DNA of 61,452 bases. It comes from an uncultured Nostocoides sp. (GTDB lineage Bacteria; Actinomycetota; Actinomycetes; Actinomycetales; Dermatophilaceae). The DNA is taken from assembly GCA_937858995.1 (NCBI GenBank), contig CALLZC010000022.1:1-61452 (forward strand), read 5' to 3'. The notes beneath the pieces were generated by a model. The model saw only the letters and a program-made list of their open reading frames with translations, was not told the origin of the DNA and made no database searches. Of this stretch, positions 19,149-28,551 are shown one piece after another; within the stretch, counting starts at the first letter, position 1; every line of letters begins with the position of its first letter. The position numbers were made by a program, and so were the translations under genes.

Positions 19149-20116
19149 CCTGCCACGCCGCGCGGGGTGGTCGGCGGCTGAGCCATGATGTCCTGTAGGG
19201 CAGCAGCCAAGCGCAATCGATCGTGCACCCCGACGCGGTCGCGTGCTGACATGGGGGCCAACACCAAGGTTGCTCCCACCCGCTGGCAGGCGGCCTCGAG
19301 TTCATCGAGGTCGTCGGTGGCCGAGGGGTCGGCAAGCACCACGTCGAGCCGCACACCCGGGGCGTTCAGTGCGAAGGAGTCAACGTGACCAGCCGCCGTG
19401 AAGTCCGCCGTCTCCGTCGTTCGGGACTCGAGGTTGAGGATCAGCAGGCGATGGGCCCGCGTGACGGAAAGAGCCTCCTGCAGGTCCGGGACGAGCAGGT
19501 GGGGCATCACCGAGGTGAACCATGACCCGGGTCCGAGGATCACCCAGTCGGCCGACCTGATGGCTGCCACCGACTCCGGGTAGGCCGGCGGGGCCTGGGG
19601 CACCAACCGCACCTGCTGGACTCTGCCCGCCGTGGTCGCGACCTCCGCCTGCCCGGACACGACGTGAACGCGTCCCGGGTCCGCGTCGTCGAGGCCGGTG
19701 ACGTCGGCCTCGATGTCGAGCGGCACAGCTGCCATGGGCAGGACGCGACCGTTGGCCCTGAGCAGCCGGGCGACCAGATCGAGCCCGGCCACCGGGTCGT
19801 CGAGCAGCTCCCACAGGGCCACGATGAGGAGATTGCCGACAGCGTGCCCGGCGAGGGGACCGTCGCCGTCGAACCGGTGCTGGAGGACGTCACGCCAGGT
19901 GTGCCCCCACTCGCTCTCGTCACACAGTGCTGCCAAGGCCATGCGGAGGTCACCGGGCGGGAGAACCCCGAACTCGCTGCGCAGGCGCCCGCTGGATCCA
20001 CCGTTGTCGGCCACTGTGACGATGGCCGTGATGTCGTCGGTGATGAAGCGGAGTGCCGAGAGCGTGGATGCCAGCCCGTGGCCGCCCCCGAGGGCGGCCA
20101 CGGCATGCGGTCTCAC
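19145..20116 (-). CDS. yvcK: Gluconeogenesis factor YvcK/CuvA family protein
   Basis: A 323-residue CofD/YvcK-fold protein that in relatives binds UDP-sugars and affects cell-wall and carbon metabolism. It has the Rossmann-like [14 protein letters not shown] and [14 protein letters not shown] motifs at the N-terminus. Its GTG overlaps the rapZ stop (GTGA) and its stop overlaps the whiA start, so all three genes are translationally coupled. Confidence 0.93.
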   Translation of the reverse strand: MRPHAVAALGGGHGLASTLSALRFITDDITAIVTVADNGGSSGRLRSEFGVLPPGDLRMALAALCDESEWGHTWRDVLQHRFDGDGPLAGHAVGNLLIVALWELLDDPVAGLDLVARLLRANGRVLPMAAVPLDIEADVTGLDDADPGRVHVVSGQAEVATTAGRVQQVRLVPQAPPAYPESVAAIRSADWVILGPGSWFTSVMPHLLVPDLQEALSVTRAHRLLILNLESRTTETADFTAAGHVDSFALNAPGVRLDVVLADPSATDDLDELEAACQRVGATLVLAPMSARDRVGVHDRLRLAAALQDIMAQPPTTPRGVAG

Positions 20117-21003
20117 TCCTGCCCCAGATCTCGGTGGACGACAAAGGTGCTCCTTCGACCGCTCCCCAGACGCTGGGCCAACGCTTCGGCAATCGCGACG
20201 CTGCGGTGCTTGCCACCCGTGCAGCCGACGCCGACGGTCGCGTAGCGGCGGCCTTCGTTCAAGTAGCCCTCGACGACGGTCTCCAGGAGTGCCACCGTCC
20301 GATCGAGAAAGTCCTCGGCCCCCGGTTGGGTCAGCACATAGTGACTGACCGGCTCGTCCCGCCCGGTCAGCGCCTTCAGCTCGGGCACCCAGAAGGGATT
20401 GGGGAGGAATCGCAGGTCGAAGACGAAGTCGGCGTCCAGGGGGATGCCGTACTTGAAACCGAAGGACATGACGGCGATGCGGAGTCTGGAGCCGCTGTCA
20501 TCGCCGACCATCGGACCGATCTTGCGAGCCAACTGGTGCACGTTGAGACCCGAGGTGTCGAGGACCACATCTGCCTGGGTTCGCAACTCGCGCAACAGCT
20601 CGCGCTCGGCCTGGATACCGTCGAGGAGGCGTCCACCACCCTGCAGAGGGTGCGGTCGACGCACGCTCTCGAAGCGCCGGACGAGGGCCTCGTCGGTGGC
20701 GTCGAGAAAGAACAGTTGCGGGCGCCACGGACCTTCTTCCAAGGTGATCAGCGCGTTGTGAAGCTCGTCGAAGAACTGCTTGGCCCGGACGTCGATGACC
20801 GCCGCGAGTTTGAGCGCCACCCCTCGCCGGCGCGCCTGCTCCCCGAGCATGACCAGGGCGGGGAGCAGTTGCGGCGGCAGATTGTCGACGACGTACCAGC
20901 CGCGGTCCTCCAGCACGTTTGCGGTCGTGCTGCGCCCGGCCCCGCTCATGCCGGTGACGAGCAGCAACTCGGTCGAGTCGTCCGGGACCAGATCGTCACT
21001 CAT
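20113..21003 (-). CDS. rapZ: RNase adapter protein RapZ (YvcJ family)
   Basis: A 296-residue nucleotide-binding protein with Walker [10 protein letters not shown] at the N-terminus and the conserved C-terminal ligand-binding block [10 protein letters not shown]. In E. coli RapZ controls glmS through small RNAs; in actinobacteria the role is less clear. ATG 21003 lies inside the end of uvrC (8-nt overlap) and is preferred over the open frame to 21072. Confidence 0.93.
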   Translation of the reverse strand: MSDDLVPDDSTELLLVTGMSGAGRSTTANVLEDRGWYVVDNLPPQLLPALVMLGEQARRRGVALKLAAVIDVRAKQFFDELHNALITLEEGPWRPQLFFLDATDEALVRRFESVRRPHPLQGGGRLLDGIQAERELLRELRTQADVVLDTSGLNVHQLARKIGPMVGDDSGSRLRIAVMSFGFKYGIPLDADFVFDLRFLPNPFWVPELKALTGRDEPVSHYVLTQPGAEDFLDRTVALLETVVEGYLNEGRRYATVGVGCTGGKHRSVAIAEALAQRLGSGRRSTFVVHRDLGQE

Positions 21004-22933
21004 CGTCCAGCACCTCCCCGGTCGTGATGTTGACGGCGGGCACGCTGCCCGTGGATGACAACTCTGCCGCAATGATCGCCGCGAGCGTCGGCCCGATGCC
21101 GGAAACCTCGGCGAGCTCTGCAGGAGTGGCGGCCCTCATCTTCTTCACGGAGCCGAACGCCTTGAGCAGGGCCTTGCGCTTGACCTCACCCAGGCCGGGT
21201 ATGCCGTCGAGCGCGCTCGCGGTCATGGCCTTGGAGCGCCGCTGGCGATGAAAGGTGATGGCAAACCGGTGCGCTTCGTCCCGGACACGCTGGAGGAGAT
21301 AGAGACCCTCGCTGTTGCGCGGCAGCACCAGCGGATGGTCCTCCCCCGGGACCCAGACCTCTTCGAGCCGTTTCGCCAGCCCGACGACCGTGACGTCGAC
21401 GACCCCCTTCTCGTCCAACACCGCCTGTGCCGCATTGACCTGGGGAAGGCCACCGTCGACGACGATGAGGTTGGGTGGATAGGCAAAGCGCGCCGGCTTG
21501 CCGGTCTCCTCGTCGAGGGCGTGCTGGTCCCGCTCCTTGGCCAGGCGGTGGAGCCGCCGTCCCAACACTTCGTGCATCGCAGCCGTGTCATCGGTGCGGC
21601 CGGTCTCGTCCTCACCTCGGACGATGAAACGCCGATACTCCGACTTGCGCGGCAATCCGTCCTCGAAGACCACCATCGAGCCGACCACTTGGGTCCCCTG
21701 GACGTGCGAGATGTCGAAACACTCGATGCGCAGTGGTGAGTCCTCCAGGCCCAAGTACTCCTGCAGTTGCTGGAGCGCCTGGCTGCGGGCGGTGAGGTCC
21801 CCGGCGCGGGCGACCTTGTGCCGGGCCAGGCTCTGCGTGGCATTGCGGGTCACGGTCTCCATCAGGCTCCGCTTGTCGCCCCGCTGGGGCACCCGGATCC
21901 GGACTGTCGAGCCACGGCGACCGCTGAGCCAGGCCTCGAGGGTCGGCCTGTTCTCGGGCTCGATGGGCACGAGCACCTCGCGGGGGATCTCGTCATCGCC
22001 GTCGGCGCCGTAGACCTCCTGGAGCAGGTGCCCGATGATCTCGGGAGTCGTTTCGGCGTCCTTCTCGGCGACCCAGCCGCGCTGGCCCCGGATCCGACCG
22101 CCGCGCACATGGAAGACCTGCACGGCAGTCTCCAACTCGTCGTCCTCGATGCCGAAGACATCAGCGTCGGTGCCGTCGGGCAGGACGATCGTGGACTTCT
22201 CGAGCACCCGCTCCAGTGCCGCAATGTCGTCGCGAAGGGTCGCCGCCCGCTCGAAGTCGAGGTCCGCGGCGGCCGCACGCATCTCCACATCCAGTCGCTT
22301 GACGAAACGGGCGCTGTCCCCCGCCATGAAGTCGCAGAAGTCCTCGGCGATCGCCCGGTGGTGATCGGCATCGATCCGGCCCACACATGGGGCCGAGCAC
22401 TTGTCGATGTAGCCCAGCAGACAGGGTCGCCCGACCTGGCCGGCTCGGCGGAAGACGCCGGCAGAGCAGGTGCGCATCGGGAACACGCGCAGCGCCAGAT
22501 CCAGGCTCTCCCGGATCGCCCAGGCGTGGGCGAAGGGGCCGAAATAGCGAGTGCCCTTGCGCTTTGCGCCACGCATCACTTGGGCGCGCGGAAACTCCTC
22601 CCCGAGGGTGACGGCGAGATAGGGGTAGGACTTGTCGTCGCGATACTTGACGTTGAAGCGCGGATCGAACTCCTTGATCCACGCATACTCCAACTGCAAC
22701 GCTTCGACCTCGGTGCGCACGACGGTCCACTCGACGCTCGCGCCGGTGCGCACCATCTGCTGGGTTCGCGGATGCAGAGCGGCCGTGTCCTGGAAGTAGG
22801 ACGACAGGCGCGGTCGCAGGGACTTGGCCTTCCCGACATAGATGACCCGACCGACGTCGTCCCGGAAGCGATACACGCCCGGATCGACCGGGATCTCGCC
22901 CGGCGACGGGCGATACGAGCGCGGAGCGGCCAT
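20996..22933 (-). CDS. uvrC: UvrABC excinuclease subunit C
   Basis: A 645-residue nucleotide-excision-repair nuclease. Domains in order: GIY-YIG nuclease ([22 protein letters not shown]), a Cys-containing region ([20 protein letters not shown]), the UVR domain ([15 protein letters not shown]), the RNase H-like domain ([27 protein letters not shown]) and C-terminal helix-hairpin-helix motifs ([30 protein letters not shown]). First gene of the uvrC-rapZ-yvcK-whiA run. Confidence 0.97.
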   Translation of the reverse strand: MAAPRSYRPSPGEIPVDPGVYRFRDDVGRVIYVGKAKSLRPRLSSYFQDTAALHPRTQQMVRTGASVEWTVVRTEVEALQLEYAWIKEFDPRFNVKYRDDKSYPYLAVTLGEEFPRAQVMRGAKRKGTRYFGPFAHAWAIRESLDLALRVFPMRTCSAGVFRRAGQVGRPCLLGYIDKCSAPCVGRIDADHHRAIAEDFCDFMAGDSARFVKRLDVEMRAAAADLDFERAATLRDDIAALERVLEKSTIVLPDGTDADVFGIEDDELETAVQVFHVRGGRIRGQRGWVAEKDAETTPEIIGHLLQEVYGADGDDEIPREVLVPIEPENRPTLEAWLSGRRGSTVRIRVPQRGDKRSLMETVTRNATQSLARHKVARAGDLTARSQALQQLQEYLGLEDSPLRIECFDISHVQGTQVVGSMVVFEDGLPRKSEYRRFIVRGEDETGRTDDTAAMHEVLGRRLHRLAKERDQHALDEETGKPARFAYPPNLIVVDGGLPQVNAAQAVLDEKGVVDVTVVGLAKRLEEVWVPGEDHPLVLPRNSEGLYLLQRVRDEAHRFAITFHRQRRSKAMTASALDGIPGLGEVKRKALLKAFGSVKKMRAATPAELAEVSGIGPTLAAIIAAELSSTGSVPAVNITTGEVLDDE

Positions 22934-23037
22934 TCGTTCACCCTAATGGCGGCCGCCGTCACTCTCGGGGTGGGTTCTCCCGTGCCGGGGCACGGCCAAA
23001 CCCTCCCCCACGGCAGCGCGCGATGCACCGAGACGAG

Positions 23038-23081
23038 GGAACGGCCCCTGTCCAGCGTTTCCGCGGGTCAGGGGCCGTTCC
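23038..23081 (-). terminator. Terminator hairpin after the tRNA cluster
   Basis: A perfect 13-bp stem, GGAACGGCCCCTG pairing with CAGGGGCCGTTCC, closes an 18-nt loop. It begins 4 nt past the CCA end of tRNA-Val on the minus strand. No U-run follows, as is common in actinobacteria. Confidence 0.7.
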
Positions 23082-23084
23082 ATC

Positions 23085-23159
23085 TGGTGGGCGATACTGG
23101 GTTTGAACCAGTGACCTCTTCCGTGTCAAGGAAGCGCGCTACCACTGCGCCAATCGCCC
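23085..23159 (-). tRNA. tRNA-Val (GAC)
   Basis: On the minus strand the acceptor GGGCGAT pairs with ATCGCCC, followed by discriminator A and an encoded CCA. The D arm (GCGC..GCGC), an anticodon stem TTCC/GGAA with loop CTTGACACG (anticodon GAC), and the T arm with GTTCAAA are all present. Last of three tRNAs. Confidence 0.93.
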
Positions 23160-23169
23160 GAGTCAGGTC

Positions 23170-24393
23170 CTACTCGAGGTGGAGACGGGATTTGAACCCG
23201 TGTACGCGGCTTTGCAGGCCGCTGCCTCGCCTCTCGGCCACTCCACCATTGGGGGCGGCAAAACCCTCCGAGCGGATGACCGGCCTCGAACCGGCGACCT
23301 CAACCTTGGCAAGGTTGCGCTCTACCAACTGAGCTACATCCGCACTCGGCACGCGCGAGGGGGGCCTCGTGCGTGCGCTCCGTGACTTTAACCCATCCAG
23401 ACGGACAGACCCAAATCGCCGGACACGCTCCATCGTGGTCGCTCGTTCGGGGAAGGGAGTGAGCGGATGAGGTGCCGGATCACGCTTGCTCGCCCCCTCG
23501 CTAGCAGCCGGGATGACCCGCAGGGTGGCGGCATTGAAGGCCGCCCCGATGAGCACGGAGATGGCAATGAAGTACAGCCAAATGAGCAGCACGATGGGCG
23601 TCGAGAGCGGCCCATAGATCGAGGTTCCACCCAGCGACGCCGAGATGGTGCCGCGCACTGCATACGAGGCGATGGCCCACAAGACGAGGGTGAGCACGGC
23701 CCCGGGGAGGTCACGCAACCAGGCGGTCCGCCGCGGCGTGGCGATGTTATAGAGCGTCGTCAGCGAGGCGACCACCAGCACCGTCACGACGGGCCAGTAG
23801 AGCGCCACGAGGAAGTCGAGGCGGTCCGGAAGGATGCGGCCCAGCAGGGTTGGTCCGATCAACAACAGCGGGATCATCACGACCCCGACAATCAGCGTGA
23901 CCAGGTACATGGTGAAGCTCAGGGCCCGGGTGCGCACGATCCCCCGGATGCCGGACTGCCCATACATGATGGCGATGGTGTCGATGAAGACGTTCAGCGC
24001 TCGCGAGCCGGACCAGAGCGAGAGCAGGAAGCCGGCCGAGATCAGGTCGCTGCGGCCGCTGGCGAAGACATCGGTGACCGTCGGCAGGAGCAGTTCGTCG
24101 ATGACCTCCGGGGTCAGGAAGCGGCCGGCATACCTGCCGATTTGTTGGGTGAAGGACTCGATCGTCACCTCGCCGAGCCACTGGCCGACATAACCGACGC
24201 CACCGAAGAGCCCCAGGATCAGCGGCGGAAAGCTGAGCAGCGCAAAGAAACCGGCCTCGGATGCGAGGCCGGTGACGCGATAGCGCAGGCAGATCCGAAC
24301 CGTCTCGGCGACCACCCGGGCAACCCATAGAGCGCCGGGAATGCGTCCCAGCGCACGTTTGAGCTCCCCTTTCGCCTCCACCACGACGACCAC
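23170..24393 (-). CDS. YihY/BrkB-family inner membrane protein, frame open through two tRNAs
   Basis: About 350 residues of a YihY/UPF0761 membrane protein with roughly six hydrophobic segments (RVTGLASEAGFFALLSFPPL, then VGVVMIPLLLIGPTLL and later). The family was once annotated as RNase BN; its function is unsettled. The natural end would be near the hydrophilic tail after FNAATLRVIPAASEG. The frame nevertheless stays open through tRNA-Gly and into tRNA-Cys and stops only at 23170, so the last 55-60 residues are translated tRNA sequence. Either a stop was lost to a frameshift near 23400-23500, or the real protein has a tRNA-derived tail. Start is uncertain: GTG 24393 fits homologues; the frame is open to 24441. 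Confidence 0.75.
   Translation of the reverse strand: MVVVVEAKGELKRALGRIPGALWVARVVAETVRICLRYRVTGLASEAGFFALLSFPPLILGLFGGVGYVGQWLGEVTIESFTQQIGRYAGRFLTPEVIDELLLPTVTDVFASGRSDLISAGFLLSLWSGSRALNVFIDTIAIMYGQSGIRGIVRTRALSFTMYLVTLIVGVVMIPLLLIGPTLLGRILPDRLDFLVALYWPVVTVLVVASLTTLYNIATPRRTAWLRDLPGAVLTLVLWAIASYAVRGTISASLGGTSIYGPLSTPIVLLIWLYFIAISVLIGAAFNAATLRVIPAASEGASKRDPAPHPLTPFPERATTMERVRRFGSVRLDGLKSRSARTRPPSRVPSADVAQLVERNLAKVEVAGSRPVIRSEGFAAPNGGVAERRGSGLQSRVHGFKSRLHLE
23177..23247 (-). tRNA. tRNA-Cys (GCA)
   Basis: Acceptor GGTGGAG pairs with CTCCACC. The anticodon loop CTGCAAA gives anticodon GCA, and the T loop is GTTCAAAT. Discriminator is U, as usual for tRNA-Cys. CCA is not encoded. The reading frame of the upstream membrane protein passes through this gene. 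Confidence 0.93.
23271..23343 (-). tRNA. tRNA-Gly (GCC)
   Basis: Acceptor GCGGATG pairs with CATCCGC. The D arm is AGCTCAGTTGGTAGAGC, the anticodon stem CAACC/GGTTG encloses CTTGCCAA (anticodon GCC), and the T arm has GTTCGAG. CCA is not encoded. First tRNA of the minus-strand Gly-Cys-Val cluster, and also overlapped by the YihY-family frame. Confidence 0.93.
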
Positions 24394-24550
24394 GCTAGCT
24401 GTGGCGCGTGTTTCGCAAGTGACGACACGGCGCACAGCCACGAGGAGTTAGGTCACGAGATGGTCACGCTCGACCAGCCGAGCGCGGCATATCGACTCGC
24501 GTGTCGACGCCAGAAACCTGACGCTCGTGGGCCGCCGGGAGAGCTAGCGA

Positions 24551-25483
24551 CTAGCTGGCACCCTCCGCCGCGAGTCGCGCCTGCTGCTCTGCGACATCAA
24601 AATCGGCGGCCGGCCACTGCGGGTCGAGTTGCTGGAGCGCGTGGAGCAGCAGATTCATCACGGCGAGCCGGGCATACCACTTGCGGTCGGCGGGGACGAC
24701 ATACCACGGGGCGACATCGGTGGAGCACTTGTCGATGGCCGCCTGGTAGGCCGCTTGATAGTCGTCCCAGTGCGCGCGCTCGTCGAGATCGCCGGGGTTG
24801 AACTTCCAGTGCTTGGCGGGGTCGGCGAGGCGTGCCGCTAGTCGCGCCTTCTGCTCATCCTTGGAGATGTCGAGCATCACCTTGACGATGGTCGTGCCCG
24901 TCGCGGCGACGGAGGCCTCGAAGTTGTTGATCTGCGCGTAGCGGCGGGACCACTGGGCCCGCGGGACCAGGTCATGCACCCGCACAATCAGCACATCCTC
25001 ATACTGCGAGCGGTCGAAAACCCCGATGATGCCCGGCTCCGGAAGTGCCTTGCGGATCCGCCACAGGAAGGGATGCGCCCGTTCTTGCGCAGTTGGCGCC
25101 TTGAAGGCGGTGATCTCCACACCCTGCGGATCGGCGGCCCCGACGACGTGGCGCATGATGCCGCCCTTGCCGGAGGTATCCATCCCCTGGATGACCAGGA
25201 GCACGCTGCGCTCGCCGCCGGCCTTCGATTCGGCATAGAGCCGCTCCTGCAACTCCCCCACCTGCTGCGCGAGCGGCCCCATCAACGCCTCGGCGGATTC
25301 CTTGTCGCCGGCGTAGGCGGGCGTGGACGCGGGGTCCACGTCGGCCAAGACGAACCCCGGCCCGGCGCGCAAGGCTGCCGCAAAGTCGGCGGCCGTGGGC
25401 GCACCGGCCTTGCCAGCGACCGACGCGGCATCCGCGACCGGGGTCGACTTCTTCTTCTTCGACTTCTTGGAGTGCTTGGCCAT
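24551..25483 (-). CDS. Polyphosphate kinase 2 family protein
   Basis: A 310-residue PPK2 enzyme, moving phosphate between polyphosphate and a nucleoside phosphate. It has Walker A GMDTSGKGG, lid-region RAHPFLWRI and Walker B-like VFDRSQYEDVLIVRVH. The N-terminus is a Lys-rich basic tail (KHSKKSKKKK), possibly a polyphosphate-binding element. ATG 25483 follows CATGAT after 6 nt; an in-frame ATG at 25507 is the alternative. It diverges from the RibD-like gene. Which nucleotide it uses cannot be judged from sequence alone. Confidence 0.9.
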   Translation of the reverse strand: MAKHSKKSKKKKSTPVADAASVAGKAGAPTAADFAAALRAGPGFVLADVDPASTPAYAGDKESAEALMGPLAQQVGELQERLYAESKAGGERSVLLVIQGMDTSGKGGIMRHVVGAADPQGVEITAFKAPTAQERAHPFLWRIRKALPEPGIIGVFDRSQYEDVLIVRVHDLVPRAQWSRRYAQINNFEASVAATGTTIVKVMLDISKDEQKARLAARLADPAKHWKFNPGDLDERAHWDDYQAAYQAAIDKCSTDVAPWYVVPADRKWYARLAVMNLLLHALQQLDPQWPAADFDVAEQQARLAAEGAS

Positions 25484-25523
25484 GAGCGCATCATGGCAGT
25501 TCGCCATGGCTCACACTGGCCCC

Positions 25524-26249
25524 ATGCGCCTGCTGTCTTGTTCGGATCCGAGCCTGGCGGCGGGGACGCACGCCGACTCGACCCTGCTGCGTCGCTTGTA
25601 TGCCTTCGCGCCAGGAGGCGGCCTACGAACCAACTTCGTCGCCACCGTGGACGGGGCCGGCGCCGGCGCCGATGGGCTGACCGGTTCGATCAACAATCCC
25701 GCCGACAAGATTGTCTTCGATCTCAATCGGGAGTTGGCGGACGTCGTCCTGGCCGGGGCGGCCACCATCGACGCGGAGTCCTATGGTCCAACGGCGGGTG
25801 CCACTCCCCTCGTCGCGGTCAGCAACCGCTGCCTGCTCCCCCGGGGTTGGCGCGCGGGCGCGCCCGGGCCCGGGTCGGCCATCCTGGTCACCGTCAAGGA
25901 TGCCGACCCCGCCGCCCTGGCCGGCGCGCGAGCAGCCCTAGGACCCGATCACGTCTGGACGATCGGCCACGGGGTCGTGGATCTTGAGCAGGTGGTGGCG
26001 CGGCTAACAGCCGAGGGCTGGACCAAGGTGTTGTGCGAAGGCGGTCCGCGGCTGCACACCGAACTCCTGCGCCGAGACCTGGTCGACCAGCTCGCGCTGA
26101 CCTGGGTGCCGCACCTGATTGCCGGTCAGGCCCCGCGCATTGCGCACGGCCCGAATCTCACCGTCAACCTCACCTTGAAGCATCTCATCGAGTCGGCGGG
26201 CACCCTGCTCACCCTGTGGGAGCGGCGCGGACCCGCCGCCAGCGGCTGA
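25524..26249 (+). CDS. RibD C-terminal-type pyrimidine reductase family protein
   Basis: A 241-residue NADPH-dependent reductase of the RibD C-terminal/dihydrofolate reductase fold. Motifs include NFVATVDG (substrate strand), ADVVLAGAATIDAESYGP and VLCEGGPRLHTELLRRDLVDQLALT. A single-domain homologue lies near msrB and hemQ in M. tuberculosis too. It may act in riboflavin or folate metabolism, but the exact substrate is unproven. ATG 25524 lies 6 nt after a CACACT box (leaderless pattern); ATG 25506 is an in-frame alternative. Confidence 0.85.
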   Translation: MRLLSCSDPSLAAGTHADSTLLRRLYAFAPGGGLRTNFVATVDGAGAGADGLTGSINNPADKIVFDLNRELADVVLAGAATIDAESYGPTAGATPLVAVSNRCLLPRGWRAGAPGPGSAILVTVKDADPAALAGARAALGPDHVWTIGHGVVDLEQVVARLTAEGWTKVLCEGGPRLHTELLRRDLVDQLALTWVPHLIAGQAPRIAHGPNLTVNLTLKHLIESAGTLLTLWERRGPAASG

Positions 26250-26263
26250 CCGCTGCGGTCAGC
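26245..26263. terminator. Palindrome spanning two convergent stop codons
   Basis: Arms GCTGACCGC and GCGGTCAGC flank one T. The TGA of the RibD-like gene (26247-26249) and the TGA of the convergent hydrolase (26259-26261, minus) fall symmetrically in the two arms. It could act as a bidirectional terminator. The stem is short and lacks a U-run. Confidence 0.45.
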
Positions 26264-27425
26264 TGCGCAGGAAGGCTGCGACCTCGGACTCCCAGCGCAG
26301 CGGGTCGGTGTTCCACTCCTTGCAGTGGCGGGCCTGCTCCCACGCAATGAAGGTGACGAGGTCGGGACGCGCGGCGGCCAGCGCCTCGGACGGCCCCACG
26401 GGCACGAATTCGTCGTCGCGGCTGTGGATGATCAGCATGCGGTGTCGCAGCTCATCGGCGCGCGCCACCCAGTTCGTGCGGGCGACATCGACGGCCTCGT
26501 GCACTCCGACCAGGCGCCGCGACCAGCGTTTGCCCATGATCGTGCGGCTAAGGCCGCCGACCCGCTGGGGCACCCCGTGTTGGCGGGCATGGTGGGCCAG
26601 GACGTCATTCCAGTCCACCACCGGCCCGTCCAGGACCACCCGGGTGACGATCTCGGCCAGGTGCGACTGAGCCAGGACCTGCAACACGATCGCCCCGCCC
26701 ATGGACCAGCCGACCAGGGCGATCTCGCGGGCGCCGCGCTCCACGGCATACGCGATGGCGGCCTCGATGTCGCGCCACTCCGACAACCCGAGGTTGTAGC
26801 GCCCATCAACACCGGGGGGTGCGCCCTCGTCATTGCGATAGCTCGGCACGAGGACGGTATGACGTGCCGCCAGCGCCGGCGAGATGGCCCGCACGCTCTC
26901 CTCGCGCCGGGCACCGCGCCCATGGACGAAGATCGCCCACTGCGAGCCGTCGCCCATTCCGGGAATGACCCAGGCGGGCATCGGCCCGAGGTCGCTGAGC
27001 ACCTGGACATGCTGAGTCGCCAGGCCCAGGCTGATCTCCGGCGGCGAGGGGTAGTAGTAGCCATTCCAACGCGCCGGCCCGGGCCGCAGGATGCCGAAAT
27101 CGCGACCGAGGATCCGTCGGCGTACCGCCCCGCTGGCCGGATCGCGCTCGAGAATCTCCCCAACCCGGATATGCCCGCGCCCGCCCTCGAGCCACACGCC
27201 ATAGCGTCCCGGCACGACCGCCTCCGGGCTGGCCGCAAAGACGACATCGTCGACACCGGTCTCGAGGAGTTCCACGTCATCCGGCCGCCGCCGATCGGGA
27301 GTCAGGACCCGCCGCGCAAAATAGGCCGCCGCGCCCAGCGAGGCGGCAGCCGTTCCCGCCGCCGCCGAACTGCCCACGGCGGCAGCCCCGATGGCCGCTC
27401 GGACGGCCAGGGCCTTCTTGCTCAT
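26259..27425 (-). CDS. Membrane-anchored alpha/beta hydrolase
   Basis: A 388-residue protein with an Ala/Gly-rich hydrophobic N-terminus (residues about 8-38) that looks like a signal anchor, then an alpha/beta-hydrolase domain. The oxyanion motif is FVHGRGARREE, the nucleophile elbow GWSMGG, the acid Asp probably in HSRDDEFVP and the His in QARHCKEWN. Substrate unknown; the serine-hydrolase fold allows an esterase, lipase or peptidase role. It converges on the RibD-like gene. Confidence 0.85.
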   Translation of the reverse strand: MSKKALAVRAAIGAAAVGSSAAAGTAAASLGAAAYFARRVLTPDRRRPDDVELLETGVDDVVFAASPEAVVPGRYGVWLEGGRGHIRVGEILERDPASGAVRRRILGRDFGILRPGPARWNGYYYPSPPEISLGLATQHVQVLSDLGPMPAWVIPGMGDGSQWAIFVHGRGARREESVRAISPALAARHTVLVPSYRNDEGAPPGVDGRYNLGLSEWRDIEAAIAYAVERGAREIALVGWSMGGAIVLQVLAQSHLAEIVTRVVLDGPVVDWNDVLAHHARQHGVPQRVGGLSRTIMGKRWSRRLVGVHEAVDVARTNWVARADELRHRMLIIHSRDDEFVPVGPSEALAAARPDLVTFIAWEQARHCKEWNTDPLRWESEVAAFLRS

Positions 27426-27517
27426 CGCGTCATCGTCTCAGGTCCCGCTGGGACCGAGCGCAGCGGCACCGGGGCGGCATCACTGCGCCGGTCAGAGTGC
27501 GGTGATAACAATGCGGT

Positions 27518-28084
27518 ATGCCGTCCGCACCCCACCCCACCCGCCTGGGCGTGGTGCTCGCGGCCGGTGCCGGGAAACGCTTCGGCGGACCGAAGGTCCA
27601 CGCAGCCGACGGGGCCTGGCTCGCGGGTGCCATCGACGCCTTGGCTGCGGGCGGGTGTGACGCGGTTGCGGTCAGCCTGGGCGCGGCCATCGTGGACCTG
27701 CCGGAGGGAGTGCTCCCGATCATGGTTCCCGACTGGGCGCAGGGAATGAGCGCCAGCGTGCGGGCCGCCATCGAACAGGCGCACCTCCTCGGCACGGGCC
27801 AGTTGGTCCTGCATCTGGTCGACCTGCCGGATGTCGATCATCGGGTGGTCGCGCGGGTGCTCGCAGCGGCCGGCGACGGCCGGGGGGCACTGGCGCGCGC
27901 GGCATACGGCGGGCGCCCGGGGCACCCGGTGGTGGTGGGAGCCGAGCACTGGCCGGCCCTGCGCGCGAGGCTCGCCGGCGATGCCGGCGGCCGAGCCTTC
28001 CTGACCAGTCGTCGTGACCTGCGGGTGGTCGAGTGCGGTGACCTCGCCACCGGCCGTGATATCGACACGCGCCCAGGCCCCTGA
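27518..28084 (+). CDS. MobA/MocA-like nucleotidyltransferase
   Basis: A 188-residue NTP-transferase with N-terminal signature GVVLAAGAGKRFGGPK and the metal-binding LVDLPDVDH region, ending with GRPGHPVVVGAEHW. This pattern is closest to MobA-like/MocA proteins that activate molybdopterin with CTP or GTP, but no molybdenum-cofactor genes are nearby. The ATG lies 6 nt after a TAACAA box (27506-27511), again leaderless-like. Confidence 0.82.
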   Translation: MPSAPHPTRLGVVLAAGAGKRFGGPKVHAADGAWLAGAIDALAAGGCDAVAVSLGAAIVDLPEGVLPIMVPDWAQGMSASVRAAIEQAHLLGTGQLVLHLVDLPDVDHRVVARVLAAAGDGRGALARAAYGGRPGHPVVVGAEHWPALRARLAGDAGGRAFLTSRRDLRVVECGDLATGRDIDTRPGP

Positions 28085-28112
28085 TCAGGCTGGCGTGCCA
28101 CAATCACGGGTC

Positions 28113-28541
28113 ATGAGCGAGCTGCAGAGCGACCGGACCTACCCCGTGACCAAGAGCGACGAGCAGTGGCGCGCCGAGCTGACGCCGCAGGAATTCCATG
28201 TCTTGCGCGAGGCCGGGACCGAGCGTCCGTTCGTGGGTGAGTACACCGATGCCAAGACTGTGGGCGTGTATGCCTGCCGCGCGTGTGGAACCGAACTCTT
28301 CACCTCGGAGACGAAATTCGAGAGCCACTGCGGGTGGCCGTCCTTCTACGCACCGCTGGCCGGCGACACCGTGGAGTACATCGAGGATCGATCGCTCCCC
28401 GGGCGCCCGCGGGTAGAGGTGCGGTGCGCCACCTGCGGCAGCCACCTGGGTCACGTCTTCGAAGGCGAAGGCTATGAGACGCCGACCGACCAGCGCTATT
28501 GCATCAACTCGATCAGCCTGACCCTCAAACCGGCCAGCTAA
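28113..28541 (+). CDS. msrB: Peptide-methionine (R)-S-oxide reductase
   Basis: A 142-residue MsrB that reduces methionine R-sulfoxide. Two zinc CxxC motifs (CRACG and CATCG), the substrate block FESHCGWPSFYAP and the catalytic Cys in RYCINSISL are all present. ATG 28113 lies 8 nt after a CACAAT box (28099-28104). It converges on hemQ with a 10-nt gap. Confidence 0.95.
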   Translation: MSELQSDRTYPVTKSDEQWRAELTPQEFHVLREAGTERPFVGEYTDAKTVGVYACRACGTELFTSETKFESHCGWPSFYAPLAGDTVEYIEDRSLPGRPRVEVRCATCGSHLGHVFEGEGYETPTDQRYCINSISLTLKPAS

Positions 28542-28551
28542 GGTCCCTCCC

